Source: Rhodopseudomonas sp.
Lineage (GTDB): Bacteria; Pseudomonadota; Alphaproteobacteria; Rhizobiales; Xanthobacteraceae
Length of the DNA stretch: 64,000 bases
Assembly: GCA_016124795.1 (NCBI GenBank)
Contig: WGNB01000042.1
Span: 1 to 64,000 of the forward strand
Direction: 5' to 3'
Positions 38,661-49,476 of this stretch are shown in pieces. How positions within the stretch are numbered: position 1 is the stretch's first letter; every line of letters begins with the position of its first letter. The translations under genes and the position numbers were made by a program. A model generated the notes under the pieces. That model ran no database searches, was not told where the DNA came from, and saw nothing but the letters and a program-made list of their open reading frames with translations.

Positions 38661-39839
38661 ATGCCGCTGATAGCAGCCATTATCGTCGCGGCCGGGCGTG
38701 GCAGTCGCGCCGGTGGCGACGACATACCCAAACAATTCCGGCAAATCGGCGGCCAAACCCTGTTGCGCCGGACGCTGAGGGTGTTTGCCGGCTATGACGG
38801 CATCGACCTGATCCAGACGGTCATCCGCTCGGAAGATGGCGATCTGTATCGAGCTGCCACCGGCGGTATCCAGACGCTGCCGCCGGTCGAAGGCGGTACG
38901 ACCCGCCAGGCTTCGGTCTACGCCGGTCTGAAAGCGCTTGAGGCCCATGCGCCTGACATGGTGCTGATCCACGATGCCGCCCGGCCCTTCGCGACCCCGG
39001 CACTTATCGGCCGCGCCATCGCCGCCGCCGAGCGCACCGGTGCCGCCATTCCGGGTCTTGCCGTCACGGATACGATCAAGGTCATTGACCATCACGGACT
39101 GGTTGGCGAAACGCCGGAGCGGGCGCAATTGCGCGCGGTCCAGACTCCGCAGGCTTTTGCTTTTGCCCCCTTGCTCGAAGCGCATCACCGCGCGGCCCGA
39201 GAGGCGCGCCACGACTTCACCGATGACGCCGCGCTCGCCGAATGGACCGGCATGCAGGTCGTGGTGTTCGATGGCGAACCGGGCAATATCAAGATTACCC
39301 ATCCGGAAGATTTCATGCGCAGCGAGGCGATGGCAAAACAAGCGATGACTTCAGCGTTCACCGATATCCGCACCGGCACCGGCATCGACGTGCATGCCTT
39401 TGGCCCCGGGGACCATGTCATCATCGGCGGCATTCGCTTGCCACACGACAAGGCCCTGACCGGTCATTCCGATGCCGATGTCGGACTTCACGCTCTGACC
39501 GACGCGATCCTTGGCGCCTTGGCCGATGGCGATATCGGTTCGCATTTCCCGCCGAGCGATCCGCAATGGCGCGGCGCGTCGTCGGACCGGTTCCTTCAAT
39601 TCGCGGTCGGTCGCGTGACCGCGCGCGGTGGCGCCATCGCGCATCTCGACCTGACGATCGTTTGCGAGGCACCCAAGATAGGGCCGCATCGCGATGCCAT
39701 GCGGACGCGTATCGCGGCTATCGCCGGGCTCGATGTCGAGCGGGTCGCGGTCAAGGCGACGACCAGCGAGCGCCTCGGCTTCACCGGGCGCGGTGAAGGC
39801 ATCGCGGCCTATGCCACCGCCACTGTGCGACTGCCGTGA
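38661..39839 (+). CDS. ispDF: Bifunctional IspD/IspF (MEP cytidylyltransferase / MECDP synthase)
   Basis: Isp[23 protein letters not shown] fused to Isp[27 protein letters not shown]...[20 protein letters not shown]. Confidence 0.97.
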   Translation: MPLIAAIIVAAGRGSRAGGDDIPKQFRQIGGQTLLRRTLRVFAGYDGIDLIQTVIRSEDGDLYRAATGGIQTLPPVEGGTTRQASVYAGLKALEAHAPDMVLIHDAARPFATPALIGRAIAAAERTGAAIPGLAVTDTIKVIDHHGLVGETPERAQLRAVQTPQAFAFAPLLEAHHRAAREARHDFTDDAALAEWTGMQVVVFDGEPGNIKITHPEDFMRSEAMAKQAMTSAFTDIRTGTGIDVHAFGPGDHVIIGGIRLPHDKALTGHSDADVGLHALTDAILGALADGDIGSHFPPSDPQWRGASSDRFLQFAVGRVTARGGAIAHLDLTIVCEAPKIGPHRDAMRTRIAAIAGLDVERVAVKATTSERLGFTGRGEGIAAYATATVRLP

Positions 39840-39860
39840 CATGTAATCGGGAGTGATGCG

Positions 39861-40355
39861 ATGAATGACGATCTGCACCAGGCCGCCGTTGCCGTTCTGG
39901 AGGCTTGCCGCGCGCGTGGGCTGATGGTCGCCACGGCCGAGTCCTGCACCGGCGGCCTTGTGGCCGCCGCCTTGACCGAAATCGCCGGCTCGTCCGACGT
40001 GGTCGATCGTGGTTTCGTGACCTATTCGAACGCGGCCAAGCAGAAGATGCTCGGTGTGCCGGCGGCGACCTTGGCCGCGTATGGTGCGGTGAGCCGCGAA
40101 ACCGCCGAAGCCATGGCGCGCGGCGCGCTGGGCGAAGCGGCCGCCGACCTGACCGTCGCGATCACCGGCGTTGCCGGACCGGGCGGCGGCACGCCGGATA
40201 AACCGGTGGGGCTGGTGCATTTTGCTGCCGCATCCCGTGCCGGCGCGCTCATTCACGCCGAGATGCGATACGGCGATATCGGCCGCGACAAGGTTCGTCA
40301 CCGGTCCGTGTTGCAGGCTCTGGCGATGCTGAAGGAACTGGCGACCCGATCCTAG
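39861..40355 (+). CDS. CinA-family nicotinamide-nucleotide amidohydrolase (PncC)
   Basis: VATAESCTGGLVAAALTEIAGSSDVVDRGFVTYSNAAKQKMLGV, ITGVAGPGGGTPDKPVGLV. Confidence 0.95.
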   Translation: MNDDLHQAAVAVLEACRARGLMVATAESCTGGLVAAALTEIAGSSDVVDRGFVTYSNAAKQKMLGVPAATLAAYGAVSRETAEAMARGALGEAAADLTVAITGVAGPGGGTPDKPVGLVHFAAASRAGALIHAEMRYGDIGRDKVRHRSVLQALAMLKELATRS

Positions 40356-40534
40356 TGCGGGAGCGCAAGCCGTCGGGCGCTATTGGTTGATGAACGGGTC
40401 GCATCGGCACAAAACTGTCTCCCATTGGAAACCGCGGCGGCTTGCGCTCTGCCGCCAGCTTGCATCGCAACATGCAACCAAATTCTCGGCGGCGGCATTC
40501 TGATATAGATTATTCGGCTATCCCGTCATCGGTT

Positions 40535-41062
40535 ATGTGGCATTCGGTCGAACAGGAAAAAGTCATCGTGGAACGACAGGAATCAGGTTCGTGGCAACGT
40601 GATGTCAGTTTGGCGGCGTGGCCCTTGGCCGCGGTCGTCGCCGCGTCGGCGCTGGGACAATGGGCGACCTTCCCCAATTTGCCCTGGTACGCGACGCTGA
40701 TGAAGCCGTCGTTCAATCCGCCGAACTGGTTATTCGGGCCGGTCTGGACCGGGCTTTATGCCTTGATGGCCTTCGCGGCCTTCCGGATATCTCGGCTACC
40801 GGCGTCGCCGGTTCGCCGCAATGCGCTTGTGCTGTTCTTTGCTCAATTGGCGCTGAACGCGGCGTGGTCCTGGGCTTTTTTCGCCGCTCACAATCCGTTG
40901 CTGGGGCTGATCGATATCGTGCCGCAACTGCTCTGTGTGTTGGCGACCTGTATTGCCTTTGTAAGGCTCGATCGTGCCGCCGGGCTTTGTCTTGTGCCGC
41001 TGGCGTTATGGGTCGGGTTTGCCACTGTGCTGAATGCGGCGATCGTTGTTCTCAACCGTTGA
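40535..41062 (+). CDS. TspO/MBR family protein
   Basis: WYATLMKPSFNPPNWLFGPVWTGLYALMAFAAF and five TM segments; internal start preferred over track 40442. Confidence 0.93.
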   Translation: MWHSVEQEKVIVERQESGSWQRDVSLAAWPLAAVVAASALGQWATFPNLPWYATLMKPSFNPPNWLFGPVWTGLYALMAFAAFRISRLPASPVRRNALVLFFAQLALNAAWSWAFFAAHNPLLGLIDIVPQLLCVLATCIAFVRLDRAAGLCLVPLALWVGFATVLNAAIVVLNR

Positions 41063-41068
41063 CGGCCG

Positions 41069-42070
41069 TCAGGCTTCATCCGGCGGATTGCGCGGGAAAG
41101 CCACCAGCGTGCCGATCAAAGCGATGCCGCCACCGAGCAGCACGTCCTGAAGCCGTTCGGTCAGCAGCCCCTGCATGATGCGCGGGTCGAGCGCGGCCAG
41201 ATCGTACGCGAGCAGGATCAGCAAGGCGATCAGCGCGGTATGCAGCCAATACCGATGCCGCAGATGATGCGGGATCAACGGCGCGACGCATAGCAGGACG
41301 ATGGCGATCGGCCATGGGGCGTGCACCTGGCTGGTGATCGCGAAGGCCACAATGACGCCGAGTACTGTGCCGGCGATACGCTGCACGATCAGCACGTAGC
41401 TAGTGCGCGCGTCCGGCTGCATGACGACCAGAGTCGTGACCACCACCCACAGAACGCGGCTCGGATCGATCGCCACGCCCAGTGCCAGACTGGCGCAGGC
41501 GGCCGCGGCATAGGCGAGCGCAAAGCGCAGCCAGCCGCCCGACGGCACCTGGCGCGGCCGCGCCCGCTGCTGCGGCAAGGGACCAAAGCAAAGATGATCG
41601 GCCAAACGTATTATCGCAACGAAGGCAAAGGCACCGGCGGCGAAAACGATTTCGGCCGGATGGAATTCCGGTGCGCCGCTGGTCACGACCAGTGCCATCG
41701 CACCGAAGCGCGCCGCCAGCGTCTGCGCCTTGCCGACGCCAAGGCACCAGCCGCTGGTGAAGGTTGCCGCCGCAAACAGAACCCAGAGCGGCCAGGCGAA
41801 ATCCCGAAACAGCAAGCCGAGGCTGCCACAGACAAGAACGCCAGCGGCGACATAGCCGAGGACGGTGAAGCGCCGCCGCAGGCTGCCTTCGTCGTCGGCA
41901 AAGGACAGGATCATGCCGGTGATCGCGCCAAGCAGGGCACCGGCCGGCTCGTCGATAAATACACCGACGCAGAACGGCACGCCGATGCCGAGCAGAAACA
42001 ACGCAGCGCGGCGCAGGCTGCCGGGCGGCAACGGCGGTAGCTTCGGTACTTTAAGCTTCGCCACGGCCAT
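41069..42070 (-). CDS. FUSC-family membrane protein
   Basis: Multiple TM segments with repeated FUSC-like halves, RIAGTVLGVIVAFAITSQVHAPWPIAIVLLCVAPLI. Confidence 0.75.
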   Translation of the reverse strand: MAVAKLKVPKLPPLPPGSLRRAALFLLGIGVPFCVGVFIDEPAGALLGAITGMILSFADDEGSLRRRFTVLGYVAAGVLVCGSLGLLFRDFAWPLWVLFAAATFTSGWCLGVGKAQTLAARFGAMALVVTSGAPEFHPAEIVFAAGAFAFVAIIRLADHLCFGPLPQQRARPRQVPSGGWLRFALAYAAAACASLALGVAIDPSRVLWVVVTTLVVMQPDARTSYVLIVQRIAGTVLGVIVAFAITSQVHAPWPIAIVLLCVAPLIPHHLRHRYWLHTALIALLILLAYDLAALDPRIMQGLLTERLQDVLLGGGIALIGTLVAFPRNPPDEA

Positions 42071-42512
42071 AAATCTCGTCCGCCCGCTTTTCAAACGCCG
42101 CCGCCATGCGGCGGAATACCGTATCGAACATCGCGCCCATCAGCATGCCGAGAGTGCGACTCTTGAATTCGTAATCGATGAAAAAATCGATCTCGCAAAT
42201 ATTGTCGCCGGTTGGTTTGAAGGTCCAGCGATTCTGCATGCGCGAGAACGGCCCGTCGAGATACTCGACCAGAATCTTCAGGTTCGGTTTGTCGACCGTG
42301 GCCCGGCTGGTGAAGGTCTGGCGGATCATCTTGTAGGCGACGGTCATCGCGGCGACCAGCACGGCCACGCCCTCGCCTTTGTCGGCGCGGCTGCGCACCT
42401 TCATGCCGTCGCAGAGCGGCACGAATTCCGGATACTTTTCGACGTCGGCGACCAGGTCGAACATATCGGATGCGGAGTGCCGGACGCGGCGTTTGGTCGA
42501 AAATTGCGGCAT
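42051..42512 (-). CDS. RatA/COQ10-type START-domain protein (ubiquinone-binding)
   Basis: RRVRHSASDMFDLVADVEKYPEFVPLCDGMKVRSR, FIDYEFKSRTLGMLMGAMFD. Confidence 0.92.
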   Translation of the reverse strand: MPQFSTKRRVRHSASDMFDLVADVEKYPEFVPLCDGMKVRSRADKGEGVAVLVAAMTVAYKMIRQTFTSRATVDKPNLKILVEYLDGPFSRMQNRWTFKPTGDNICEIDFFIDYEFKSRTLGMLMGAMFDTVFRRMAAAFEKRADEIYGRGEA

Positions 42513-42522
42513 GATTGTCGAT

Positions 42523-42570
42523 CCGTCACCCCGAGGTGGCTGCGCGCCGCGGGCCATCGAAGGGCAGCGG
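42523..42570. repeat. REP-like palindromic unit, class A copy 1
   Basis: CCGTCACCCCGAGG...ATCGAAGGGCAGCGG. Confidence 0.6.
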
Positions 42571-42592
42571 CCAAGGCGTTGGTACAATGGGG

Positions 42593-42637
42593 CCGTCATC
42601 CTTCGAGACGAGTGATGCTCGCACTTCAGGTTGACGG
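42593..42637. repeat. REP-like palindromic unit, class B copy 1
   Basis: CCGTCATCCTTCGAG...TTCAGGTTGACGG. Confidence 0.65.
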
Positions 42638-42644
42638 ATTGGCG

Positions 42645-43598
42645 TTATCTCGCCTGCGCGTCGCGGGCGGCCTTCAGTTTCGCGAAATCCTCGCCGGCGT
42701 GATGCGACGAGCGCGTCAAGGGTGAAGCCGACACCATCAGGAATCCTTTGGCGTAGGCGACCGTCTCCAGCGATTTGAATTCGTCCGGCGGCACGAAGCG
42801 TTTGACTTCATGATGCTTGCGCGTCGGTTGCAGGTATTGCCCGATAGTCAGGAAATCGACATTAGCGGAACGCAGGTCGTCCATGACCTGAAGGATCTCG
42901 TTCCGCTCTTCGCCAAGACCGACCATGATGCCCGACTTGGTGAACATCGTTGGGTCCTGTTCCTTGACCTGCTGCAACAGCCGCAACGAATGGAAATAGC
43001 GTGCGCCGGGGCGAACCGTCAGATAAAGCGACGGCACGGTTTCCAGATTGTGGTTGAACACGTCGGGCTTCGCGTCGACGACGATCTCGAGCGCGCCGTC
43101 CTTGCGCAGAAAATCCGGGGTCAGGATTTCGATCGTGGTGCCGGGTGCATGCGCGCGGATCGCGCGGATGGTGTCGGCGAAGTGCCGCGCGCCGCCGTCC
43201 GGCAGATCGTCGCGGTCGACGGAGGTTACGACGATATGGGCAAGCCCGAGCTTGGCGGTCGCCTGCCCGACATGCTCCGGCTCGCTGGCATCGAGCGCGC
43301 CCGGCAGGCCGGTCTTGACGTTACAGAAGGCGCAGGCCCGCGTGCAGGTATCGCCCATGATCATGAAAGTGGCGTGCTTCTTGTCCCAGCACTCGCCGAT
43401 GTTCGGGCAACCGGCCTCCTCGCAGACCGTGACCAGCTTGTTCTCGCGCATGATCTGGTGGGTGGCGTTAAACCCAGCCGACACCGGGGCCTTGACCCTG
43501 ATCCAGTCCGGCTTCTTCAGCAGGGCGGAATCCGGCTTATGCGCCTTTTCCGGGTGGCGCGGACGCGGATTGTTGATCAGATCGAGAACGACGGCCAT
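42645..43598 (-). CDS. lipA: Lipoyl synthase
   Basis: Radical-SAM [10 protein letters not shown] and N-terminal cluster [13 protein letters not shown]. Confidence 0.97.
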   Translation of the reverse strand: MAVVLDLINNPRPRHPEKAHKPDSALLKKPDWIRVKAPVSAGFNATHQIMRENKLVTVCEEAGCPNIGECWDKKHATFMIMGDTCTRACAFCNVKTGLPGALDASEPEHVGQATAKLGLAHIVVTSVDRDDLPDGGARHFADTIRAIRAHAPGTTIEILTPDFLRKDGALEIVVDAKPDVFNHNLETVPSLYLTVRPGARYFHSLRLLQQVKEQDPTMFTKSGIMVGLGEERNEILQVMDDLRSANVDFLTIGQYLQPTRKHHEVKRFVPPDEFKSLETVAYAKGFLMVSASPLTRSSHHAGEDFAKLKAARDAQAR

Positions 43599-43659
43599 GG
43601 GTCCTACTTACGGCGGCGGACGGCGGCCCGCAAGGCTGCCGCCCCCTGCTGGACGCGGA

Positions 43660-43902
43660 TCAGGCCCGCCGGATTGCCCGCCAGATCAAGAGGAAAACGA
43701 TAGCGCCGACGGTGGCGGTAATCAGGTTGCCCCAGAAGTCCGGCATGACGTGCAGGTTCAGCTTCTCGAACAGGAAGCCGCCGACAATCGCGCCGACCAG
43801 ACCAACGGCGAGGCTGCCGAGAAACCCGCCACGGCCGCCGAGGATGACGTGTGCGAGCCAGCCGGCGATCAGGCCGATCACGATCCAGGCGATGATACCC
43901 AT
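43660..43902 (-). CDS. GlsB/YeaQ/YmgE family stress-response membrane protein
   Basis: MGIIAWIVIGLIAGWLAHVILGGRGGFLGSLAVGLVGAIVGGFLFE. Confidence 0.92.
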   Translation of the reverse strand: MGIIAWIVIGLIAGWLAHVILGGRGGFLGSLAVGLVGAIVGGFLFEKLNLHVMPDFWGNLITATVGAIVFLLIWRAIRRA

Positions 43903-43918
43903 CGGAATGCCCTGCTCC

Positions 43919-43961
43919 TAAGCCGCCTTTGGCGGCTTCATATTAAGCCGCCTTTGGCGGC
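43919..43961. repeat. Tandem 25-bp-period duplication of a hairpin across the cysK stop codon
   Basis: TAAGCCGCCTTTGGCGGC at 43919-43936 and 43944-43961. Confidence 0.85.
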
Positions 43962-44998
43962 ATGCGATGGTTTGGCGTCGAGTTGGAAATCGACAGTTCC
44001 TCGTCATTCATATCGGCAGCGACATCGCCGAACAACGGCGTCGACAGATAGCGCTCGCCGGTATCCGGCAGCATGCACAGAATGGTCGAACCGGGTGCCG
44101 CTGTCCTGGCGATCTCGAGCGCGCCGGCGAAGGTCGCGCCGGCGGTGATGCCGACGAAGATGCCTTCCTGCTGCGCCAGCGCCTTGGAATACTTCATGGC
44201 GTCCGGCCCGGCGACGGTGAGGATGCGGGAGATCAGCTTCTCGTCGACCGCCTCGGCGGTGATCTTCGGGATGAAGTCGGGCGACCAGCCCTGCATTGGG
44301 TGCGGCTTGAAGGCGGCATTCGGCGCCGAAGGCGAGCCATCCGGGTTGCGCGCTTGCGGCGTCTGGGTCGACAGCATCGGCGCGTCAGCCGGCTCGCAGA
44401 CGACGATCTGGGTATCGGGCATTTCCTTTTTCAGAACGCGGCCGACGCCGGTCAGCGTGCCGCCGGTGCCGAAACCGGTGACCCAGTAATCGAGCTTGCT
44501 GTCCTTGAAGTCGGCGACGATCTCGCGCGCCGTGGTGCGCGAATGCATGTCCGGGTTGGCCTCGTTCTCGAACTGGCGGGCCAGGAACCAGCCATGGGTC
44601 TTGGCGAGTTCGGCGGCCTTCTCGACCATGCCAAAGGCGCGCGCGCTGCCGGGTGTCAGCACCACCTTGGCGCCGAGGAAGCGCATCAGCTTGCGTCGTT
44701 CGACAGAAAAGGTTTCCGCCATCGTGATGACCAGCGGATAGCCCTTGGCGGCGCAGACCATCGCCAGTCCGATGCCGGTGTTACCCGAGGTACCCTCGAC
44801 CACGGTCATGCCGGGCTTGAGCGCACCGGATTTCTCGGCGGCTTCGATGATACCGAGCGCGAGACGGTCCTTGACCGAGCCGAGCGGATTGAACGCCTCG
44901 ACCTTGACGTAAAGGTTGATGCCGGGAGGCGCCAGCTTGTTGATCTTCACGACTGGTGTGTTGCCGACGGTGCCGAGGATCGAGTCGAACTTGGCCAT
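43943..44998 (-). CDS. cysK: Cysteine synthase A
   Basis: ILGTVGNTPVVKINKL, PLOP motif GSVKDRLALGIIEAAEK, EGTSGNTGIGLA; start MAKFDSIL at 44998. Confidence 0.95.
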   Translation of the reverse strand: MAKFDSILGTVGNTPVVKINKLAPPGINLYVKVEAFNPLGSVKDRLALGIIEAAEKSGALKPGMTVVEGTSGNTGIGLAMVCAAKGYPLVITMAETFSVERRKLMRFLGAKVVLTPGSARAFGMVEKAAELAKTHGWFLARQFENEANPDMHSRTTAREIVADFKDSKLDYWVTGFGTGGTLTGVGRVLKKEMPDTQIVVCEPADAPMLSTQTPQARNPDGSPSAPNAAFKPHPMQGWSPDFIPKITAEAVDEKLISRILTVAGPDAMKYSKALAQQEGIFVGITAGATFAGALEIARTAAPGSTILCMLPDTGERYLSTPLFGDVAADMNDEELSISNSTPNHRMPPKAA

Positions 44999-45017
44999 GA
45001 GGAGCCTCCCGATATTG

Positions 45018-45062
45018 ACCGTCACCCTGAGGCGCGAGCGCAGCGAACCTCGACGGGCGACG
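45018..45062. repeat. REP-like palindromic unit, class A copy 2
   Basis: CCGTCACCCTGAGG...CCTCGACGGGCGACGG. Confidence 0.65.
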
Positions 45063-45077
45063 GCTTGTTATAGCGTG

Positions 45078-45126
45078 GCCGCTCATCCTTCGAGGCGCGC
45101 CGTGCGGCGCGCACCGCAGGATGACG
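45078..45126. repeat. REP-like palindromic unit, class B copy 2
   Basis: CCGCTCATCCTTCGAGGCGCGCC-GTGC-GGCGCGCACCGCAGGATGACGG. Confidence 0.75.
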
Positions 45127-45132
45127 GATCGA

Positions 45133-46551
45133 CTACATATTCAGCACGCGGCCGTAAGCATCCAGCACCGCTTCCTTCATCATTTCCGACAAGGTCGGAT
45201 GCGGGAAAACGGTGTGCATCAATTCTTCCTCGGTGGTTTCGAGGTTCATCGCCACCACATAGCCCTGGATCAATTCGGTAACCTCGGCGCCGACCATATG
45301 CGCGCCGAGCAGTTGTCCGGTCTTTTTGTCGAAGATCACCTTGACCAGACCCTGATCCTCGCCGAGCGCAATCGCCTTGCCGTTGCCGACGAAGGGGAAG
45401 CGGCCGACCCGGATATCGAGCTTCTTGTCCTTGCAGGCCTGCTCGGTGAGACCGACCGAGGCGATCTGCGGCGAGCAATACGTGCAGCCGGGGATCATCT
45501 GCTTGTTCATCGGATGCGGGTGCAGGCCCTTGATCGCCTCGATGCAGACAACGCCTTCATGCTCGGCCTTGTGCGCCAGCATCGGTGGGCCGGCGACATC
45601 GCCAATGGCATAGATGCCCGGCACGTTGGTTTTGCCGTAACCATCGATCACGACGCAGCCGCGTTCGGTTTTGACGCCAAGCTTTTCAAGCCCGAGGTTC
45701 TCGATATTGCCGACGACACCGACCGCCGAGATGACGCGCTCGACCGTGACCTGCTGCGTCTTGCCGTCGGCCTCAATAGTTGCAGTCACGCTGTCGGCTT
45801 GCTTGTCGAGCTTCACGACCTTGGCGCCGGTCATGATCTTGATGCCCTGCTTCTCGAAGGCCTTGCGCGCGAAGGTCTGGATTTCGTGGTCTTCGACCGG
45901 CAGCACCTGCGGCAGCACTTCGACCACGGTCACGTCCGCGCCCATCGTGCGGAAGAACGAGGCGAATTCGATGCCGATGGCGCCGGAGCCGACGACGAGC
46001 AACGACTTCGGAATCGACGGCGGCACCATCGCTTCGAAATAGGTCCAGACCAGCTTCTTGTCGGGTTCGAGCCCCGGCAGCACGCGCGGCCGCGCGCCGG
46101 TCGCGATAATGATGTGCTTGGCCTGATAGCTGCCGGCGCCGAGCGCGCCCTTCGGGCCTTCGACGCTCGATGCCTTGACCGTCACCTTGCCGGGCGCGTC
46201 GACCGCCGCCTCGCCCCAGATGATCGAAACCTTGTTCTTCTTCATCAGGAAGCCGACACCGTCGTTGAGCCGCTTCGAGACGCCACGCGACCGCTTGACG
46301 ATGGCCTCGGCATCGAAGCCGATGTTGTCGGCCTTCAGCCCATAATCCTTGGCGTGCTGCATGTAATGATAGATTTCGGCCGAGCGCAGCAGCGCCTTGG
46401 TCGGAATGCAGCCCCAGTTCAGGCAGATGCCGCCAAGATAGGATTTCTCGACGATCGCGACCTTGAAGCCGAGCTGGGCGGCGCGGATGGCGGTGACATA
46501 ACCGCCGGGGCCGGAGCCGATGATGATGACGTCGAAATTGGTATCGGCCAT
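45133..46551 (-). CDS. lpdA: Dihydrolipoamide dehydrogenase (E3)
   Basis: IIGSGPGGYVTAIRAAQLG, redox motif GGICLNWGCIPTKALL. Confidence 0.97.
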   Translation of the reverse strand: MADTNFDVIIIGSGPGGYVTAIRAAQLGFKVAIVEKSYLGGICLNWGCIPTKALLRSAEIYHYMQHAKDYGLKADNIGFDAEAIVKRSRGVSKRLNDGVGFLMKKNKVSIIWGEAAVDAPGKVTVKASSVEGPKGALGAGSYQAKHIIIATGARPRVLPGLEPDKKLVWTYFEAMVPPSIPKSLLVVGSGAIGIEFASFFRTMGADVTVVEVLPQVLPVEDHEIQTFARKAFEKQGIKIMTGAKVVKLDKQADSVTATIEADGKTQQVTVERVISAVGVVGNIENLGLEKLGVKTERGCVVIDGYGKTNVPGIYAIGDVAGPPMLAHKAEHEGVVCIEAIKGLHPHPMNKQMIPGCTYCSPQIASVGLTEQACKDKKLDIRVGRFPFVGNGKAIALGEDQGLVKVIFDKKTGQLLGAHMVGAEVTELIQGYVVAMNLETTEEELMHTVFPHPTLSEMMKEAVLDAYGRVLNM

Positions 46552-46672
46552 TTTTGCTCGTCTTCTTGTTTTGCTGTCGCGGCCGGGTTTGTCCCGGACG
46601 TCCCGTCGCGGGACGCACAGCTATTGCCAATCTGGAAGCCGCCGCCGGTTCAGGCCCGGCGACGTCAGGAAA

Positions 46673-48022
46673 TCACACCACCATCATCACCGGATTTTCA
46701 ATCAGCTTCTTGAAGGCGCCGATCAGTTCGGCGCCCAGCGCGCCGTCGATGGCGCGGTGATCGCAGGACAATGTCACGCTCATGATCGTCGCCGGCACGA
46801 TGACGCCGTTGCGCACCACCGCCCGCTCCTCGCCGGCGCCGACCGCCAGGATCGACGACTGCGGCGGGTTGATGACGGCGGTGAAGTCCTTGATGCCGTA
46901 CATGCCCAGGTTAGACACCGAGGTGGTGCCGCCCTGATACTCGTGCGGCTTTAGTTTCTTGGCCTTGGCGCGGCCGGCCAGCTCTTTCATCTCGTTGGAG
47001 ATTGCCGACAGCGATTTCAGTTCGGCATTGCGAATGATCGGCGTGATCAGGCCGAACGGCAGCGCGACGGCAACGCCGATGTCCGAATGCTGGTGCTTGA
47101 GCATCGCGGCTTCGGTCCACGACACATTGGCTTCCGGAATCTTCTGCAAGGCCAGCGCCATCGCCTTGATGACGAAGTCGTTGACCGACAGCTTGTAGAG
47201 CGGCTTGCCGTCCTTGTCCTTGCCGGCCGCGGCATTGATATCCTCGCGGGCGGCGGTGAGCTTGCCGAGATCGCAATCGACCGTGAGATAGAAGGTCGGC
47301 ATCGAATTGGTCGCGGCGGTGAGCCGCTGCGCAATGGTCCGGCGCATGCCGTCATGCGGCACCGACTCGTAGGAGCCTTCTTCGTAGAGCCCGAGAATTT
47401 GCGCGTCCGTCATGGCCGGCGCTGCGGTGCCTGCGGCGGTTGCCGTGCTGGCCGGAGCCGCCTTGAGTCCCTTGCCCGCTTTGGCGTCATCAATGTCGCG
47501 GGCGATGACTCGGCCGTGCGGACCGGTGCCCGCGACACGGCCAAGATCGATGCCGGCTTCCTTGGCGAGACGTTTGGCCAGCGGCGACGCGAAGATGCGG
47601 CCACCCGCCGGAGCGGCGGCCGGCTTGGCGGCGGGCGAAGCGGCGGCAGGTGCGGCAGGTGCGGCCTTTGCCGGTTCGGCCTTGGGCGGCTCGACTTTTG
47701 TCGTCTCGGTTTTGGCCGCTTCGGCTTTCGGTGCGGCCGGTGCGCTCGCCGCGCTCGACGCCGCCGATTTAACATCCTCGCCATCGGCCACCATCACGGC
47801 GATTACCGAGTTGACGGCGACATCTTGCGTGCCTTCCGGGATAATGATTTTCGCCAGCACGCCCTCGTCGACGGCCTCGTATTCCATCGTCGCCTTGTCG
47901 GTTTCGATCTCGGCAAGAACGTCGCCCGACTTGATGGCGTCGCCTTCCTTTTTAAGCCACTTGGCGAGGTTGCCCTTCTCCATCGTGGGCGACAGCGCGG
48001 GCATGAGAATGTTGGTGGCCAT
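46673..48022 (-). CDS. pdhC: Pyruvate dehydrogenase E2 (dihydrolipoamide acetyltransferase)
   Basis: Lipoyl domain [18 protein letters not shown]3-binding [32 protein letters not shown], catalytic [14 protein letters not shown]. Confidence 0.97.
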   Translation of the reverse strand: MATNILMPALSPTMEKGNLAKWLKKEGDAIKSGDVLAEIETDKATMEYEAVDEGVLAKIIIPEGTQDVAVNSVIAVMVADGEDVKSAASSAASAPAAPKAEAAKTETTKVEPPKAEPAKAAPAAPAAASPAAKPAAAPAGGRIFASPLAKRLAKEAGIDLGRVAGTGPHGRVIARDIDDAKAGKGLKAAPASTATAAGTAAPAMTDAQILGLYEEGSYESVPHDGMRRTIAQRLTAATNSMPTFYLTVDCDLGKLTAAREDINAAAGKDKDGKPLYKLSVNDFVIKAMALALQKIPEANVSWTEAAMLKHQHSDIGVAVALPFGLITPIIRNAELKSLSAISNEMKELAGRAKAKKLKPHEYQGGTTSVSNLGMYGIKDFTAVINPPQSSILAVGAGEERAVVRNGVIVPATIMSVTLSCDHRAIDGALGAELIGAFKKLIENPVMMVV

Positions 48023-48034
48023 GATGCTTAAACC

Positions 48035-49435
48035 CTAGCGGTAACAGACAGCTTTGGCAGCCGCGACGACTTCGGCGGCCGAGGGCAAAGCGAGCTTTTC
48101 GAGATTGGCCGCATAAGGCATCGGCACGTCCTTGCCCGACACGCGCAATACCGGCGCGTCGAGATAATCGAAGGCGTGCTCCATGATCCGGGCGGCGACT
48201 TCGGCGCCGACGCCGGATTGCTGCCAGCCTTCTTCCACCGTCACAGCGCGGCCCGTCTTCTTGACCGATGCAATAATGGTGTCGGTGTCCATCGGCTTCA
48301 AGGTGCGCAGATCGATGACCTCGGCGTCGATGCCCTCCTTCGCCAGTTCCTCGGCGGCTTCCAGCGAGTAGCGCATGCCCATCGACCACGACACGATGGT
48401 GACGTCCTTGCCGGCGCGCGCGATCCGCGCCTTGCCGATCGGCAGCACGAAGTCGTCGAGCTTGGGCACCGGCCCGCTCTGGCCATAGAGGATTTCGTTT
48501 TCGAGGAAGATGACCGGATTGGGATCGCGGATCGCGGCCTTCAACAGACCCTTGGCATCGGCCGCGTTCGACGGCGTGACGACCTTGAGGCCCGGTACGC
48601 TCGAATACCACGCCGAATAATCCTGGCTATGCTGGGCGGCCACGCGCGCAGCCGCGCCGTTCGGGCCACGGAATACGATATGGCAACCCATCTGGCCGCC
48701 TGACATGTAGAGCGTCTTGGCCGCCGAGTTGATGATCTGGTCCATCGCCTGCATGGCGAAGTTGAAGGTCATGAATTCGACGATGGGCTTCAAGCCCGCG
48801 AGCGCCGCGCCGACGCCGAGGCCGGCAAAGCCGTGCTCGGTGATCGGCGTATCGATGACGCGCTTGTCGCCGAATTCCTGCAGCAAGCCCTGGGTCACTT
48901 TATAGGCGCCCTGATATTCCGCGACTTCCTCGCCCATTACGAAGACGTCGGCGTCGGCGCGCATCTCCTCGGCCATCGCATCGCGCAAGGCTTCGCGCAT
49001 GGTCATCGTGACCATCTCTGTACCTTCGGGGATGTCGGGGTCTGAAGCGGCCTGGTTGGCGGGAGCTTCGGGGGCAGTCTGGGGGGCAGTCGGGGCAGCA
49101 AGTTCGGTTTTTACGTCAGCTTTGGGTTCGGCTTTGGCCTCTACCGGTTTCGGTGCGGCGGCCTTGGCCGTGCCGATGGCCGAGGCGTCTTCGCCGTCGG
49201 CCAGAATGACGGCAATCGGTGTGTTGACCGCGACGTCCTGACTGCCCTCGGCGACAAGGATCTTGCCGAGCGTGCCTTCGTCGGCGGCTTCGACTTCCAT
49301 CGTCGCCTTGTCGGTTTCGATTTCGGCGATGATGTCGCCGGACTTGATGCTATCGCCCTCCTTCTTCAGCCACTTGGCAAGGTTGCCCTTTTCCATCGTC
49401 GGCGAAAGCGCGGGCATGAGAATGTCGGTCGGCAT
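48035..49435 (-). CDS. pdhB: Pyruvate dehydrogenase E1 beta subunit with N-terminal lipoyl domain
   Basis: Lipoyl motif [17 protein letters not shown] followed by E1-beta [42 protein letters not shown]. Confidence 0.97.
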   Translation of the reverse strand: MPTDILMPALSPTMEKGNLAKWLKKEGDSIKSGDIIAEIETDKATMEVEAADEGTLGKILVAEGSQDVAVNTPIAVILADGEDASAIGTAKAAAPKPVEAKAEPKADVKTELAAPTAPQTAPEAPANQAASDPDIPEGTEMVTMTMREALRDAMAEEMRADADVFVMGEEVAEYQGAYKVTQGLLQEFGDKRVIDTPITEHGFAGLGVGAALAGLKPIVEFMTFNFAMQAMDQIINSAAKTLYMSGGQMGCHIVFRGPNGAAARVAAQHSQDYSAWYSSVPGLKVVTPSNAADAKGLLKAAIRDPNPVIFLENEILYGQSGPVPKLDDFVLPIGKARIARAGKDVTIVSWSMGMRYSLEAAEELAKEGIDAEVIDLRTLKPMDTDTIIASVKKTGRAVTVEEGWQQSGVGAEVAARIMEHAFDYLDAPVLRVSGKDVPMPYAANLEKLALPSAAEVVAAAKAVCYR

Positions 49436-49476
49436 GGGCGCTACTGTTTCCTAACAAGTCTCGTCTTGGCGCATAT

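Noticed and set aside
45121-46713. 530-aa plus-strand ORF opposite lpdA
   Set aside because: Antisense shadow of conserved LpdA.
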